This document shows positions 4,563 to 5,801 of a stretch of 5,801 nucleotides of DNA, one piece after another; the first letter of the stretch is position 1; each line of letters opens with the position of its first letter. The notes below the pieces were generated by a model, which saw only the letters and a program-made list of their open reading frames with translations, was not told where the DNA came from and did not search any database. Both the position numbers and the translations under genes were made by a program. The DNA lies in contig DMMK01000729.1 of NCBI GenBank assembly GCA_003453085.1, forward strand, positions 1 through 5,801. The letters are read 5' to 3'. This stretch comes from Verrucomicrobiales bacterium. Its GTDB lineage: Bacteria > Verrucomicrobiota > Verrucomicrobiia > Verrucomicrobiales > Verrucomicrobiaceae.

Positions 4563-5801
4563 ATGCGCTCGTTCACCGATATCTTCATCAAGCACCCGGT
4601 CCTCGCCGTGGTGGTCAACCTGGCCATCGTACTCATCGGCTGGCGGTCCCTCAGCTCGCTGCCCATCCAGCAGTTTCCAAAGATCGAGAGCTCCTCGGTC
4701 ATCATCACCACCGTTTATTACGGAGCGAGTGCCGAGACCATCCGCGGTTTCCTCACCACGCCCATTGAGCGTGTGGTTTCCCAGATCGGCGGTGTGGACC
4801 ATGTGGAATCCACCAGCCGCGCCGGCGTCAGCACCGTCACCGTGCGGCTGAAGCTGAACCACGACATCACCTCCGCCCTAGCGGAAGTGAGTGCGCGGCT
4901 TCAGCAGGTGCGCAGCGAACTGCCGCCCGAGGCCGAGCCGCCCGCCATCGAGGTGCAGCGTGCCGACCGGCCATATGCCACCTTTTACCTCAGCTTCACC
5001 TCCTCGGAAAGGAGTGTGCCTGCGGTGACGGACTGGCTCATGCGCACCCTTCAGCCGCAGCTCGCCACCGTGTCTGGCGTCCAGCGCGTGACCTTTGAAG
5101 GCGGTCGCCAGATCGCCATGCGCGTGTGGATTGATCCCGACCGCCTCGCCGCGCTGAACCTCTCCCCGGGGGATATACAGGCCGCCCTCAGGCGGAACAA
5201 CTACCTGGCCGCCGTGGGGCGCACGAAGGGGAACCTGGTGGAAATCAACCTGCTGGCCAATACCGACCTGCGCTCGCAGGAGGAGTTCGCCAATCTCATC
5301 GTGGCGGAACGTGAAGGTGCCATCGTCCGCCTGAGCGATGTCGCCCGGGTGGAACTGGGGGCTGAAGATCCGGACCTCATCGCCAAGCACGACCACAAGG
5401 AAGGTGTCTATCTAGGAGTGTGGCCGCTGGTCGGCTCCAATGAAATTGATGTCGCCAAGCAACTGGAGATCGAGATGGAGCGCATCCGCCCCACCCTGCC
5501 CAAGGACATTGACATGCAGCTCGTGTGGGACGGCACCATGTTCATGCGCTCCGCATTGAAGGAGATCACCAAGACCCTGATCGAGACGGTGCTCATCGTC
5601 GGCTTGGCGGTCTTCCTTTTCATGGGTTCTCTCCGCACCGCCCTGGTGCCGCTCATCGCCATGCCCATCTCCCTGGTGGGCGCGGCCGCCATCATGCTGG
5701 CCTGCGGGTTCAGCCTGAACTTGCTCACCATTCTCGCCATCGTGCTTTCCGTCGGTCTCGTGGTGGATGACGCCATCGTGGTGGTGGAAAACGTGGAGCG
5801 C
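4563..5801 (+). CDS. RND multidrug efflux permease (HAE1 family, MexI/AcrB-like), 5' part only
   Basis: The first 413 codons, open to the window end; family members are about 1020-1050 residues, so about 60% lies downstream. It would export hydrophobic or amphiphilic compounds from the inner membrane and periplasm using the proton gradient. The N-terminus (MRSFTDIFIKHPVLAVVV) closely follows MexI-type permeases. TM1 is at about 12-29; LPIQQFPKIESSSVIITT leads into the first periplasmic porter domain (about 35-335) with YYGASAETIRGF, TPIERVVSQIGGVDHVESTS and RRNNYLAAVG. TM2 is at about 338-356, TM3 361-381 and TM4 387-408. The TM4 motif GLVVDDAIVVVENVER (398-413) contains D402 and D403, the equivalents of the AcrB proton-relay pair D407/D408. 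The gene starts 46 nt after the adaptor in a pyrimidine-rich gap without a Shine-Dalgarno. Substrates cannot be deduced from this part. Confidence 0.95.
   Translation, partial: MRSFTDIFIKHPVLAVVVNLAIVLIGWRSLSSLPIQQFPKIESSSVIITTVYYGASAETIRGFLTTPIERVVSQIGGVDHVESTSRAGVSTVTVRLKLNHDITSALAEVSARLQQVRSELPPEAEPPAIEVQRADRPYATFYLSFTSSERSVPAVTDWLMRTLQPQLATVSGVQRVTFEGGRQIAMRVWIDPDRLAALNLSPGDIQAALRRNNYLAAVGRTKGNLVEINLLANTDLRSQEEFANLIVAEREGAIVRLSDVARVELGAEDPDLIAKHDHKEGVYLGVWPLVGSNEIDVAKQLEIEMERIRPTLPKDIDMQLVWDGTMFMRSALKEITKTLIETVLIVGLAVFLFMGSLRTALVPLIAMPISLVGAAAIMLACGFSLNLLTILAIVLSVGLVVDDAIVVVENVER

Noticed and set aside
4513..4851. Two short + strand frames over the start of the permease (4513-4851 and 4520-4768)
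   Set aside because: They are Pro/Arg/Ser-rich or His-rich out-of-frame readings; the frame from 4563 encodes an unmistakable RND permease.

Overview
The window looks like a chromosomal segment of a GC-rich Gram-negative bacterium, most plausibly a member of the Verrucomicrobiota (Prosthecobacter/Verrucomicrobium-like). The main clue is the first protein: Ig-like and Calx-beta modules, then a D-x-D-G-D-G 'NLLEY' motif and a C-terminus ending in FFRLKV, a tail style I associate with large secreted proteins of that phylum. None of the four visible gene starts has a convincing Shine-Dalgarno sequence. The phylum call is an inference; there is no rRNA or other marker here.

Layout, all on the + strand. 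(1) Bases 1-1986 are the 3' part of a long gene for a probable secreted or surface protein; its start lies upstream of the window. (2) Bases 2067-2507 encode a 146-residue protein of the 'host attachment' (Host_attach / baeRF-type) family, closed by a strong intrinsic terminator at 2526-2573. (3) Bases 2574-2786 are a regulatory region with three inverted repeats, then a sigma70-type promoter bracketed and overlapped by two copies of the operator ACCGTC-TG-GACGGT. (4) Bases 2787-5801 hold an efflux operon: a TetR-family repressor (2787-3398), an RND periplasmic adaptor (3395-4516, ATGA overlap with the repressor) and the first 413 codons of an RND inner-membrane permease (4563 to the window end). 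The permease frame has no stop inside the window.

The efflux genes form a classical self-regulated unit. The repressor is predicted to bind the two operators flanking the -35 box and so silence its own transcript, which also carries the pump; an inducer that is also a pump substrate would release it. The permease is MexI-like in its N-terminus and carries the two transmembrane aspartates of proton-driven RND pumps. An outer-membrane channel is not in the window and may lie downstream.

I see no CRISPR array, tRNA, rRNA, insertion sequence, phage gene or defence system. The most interesting parts are the compact promoter-operator with a predicted leaderless repressor mRNA, the unexplained inverted repeats upstream of it, and the small baeRF-like protein. 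I found no clearly new multi-gene system.
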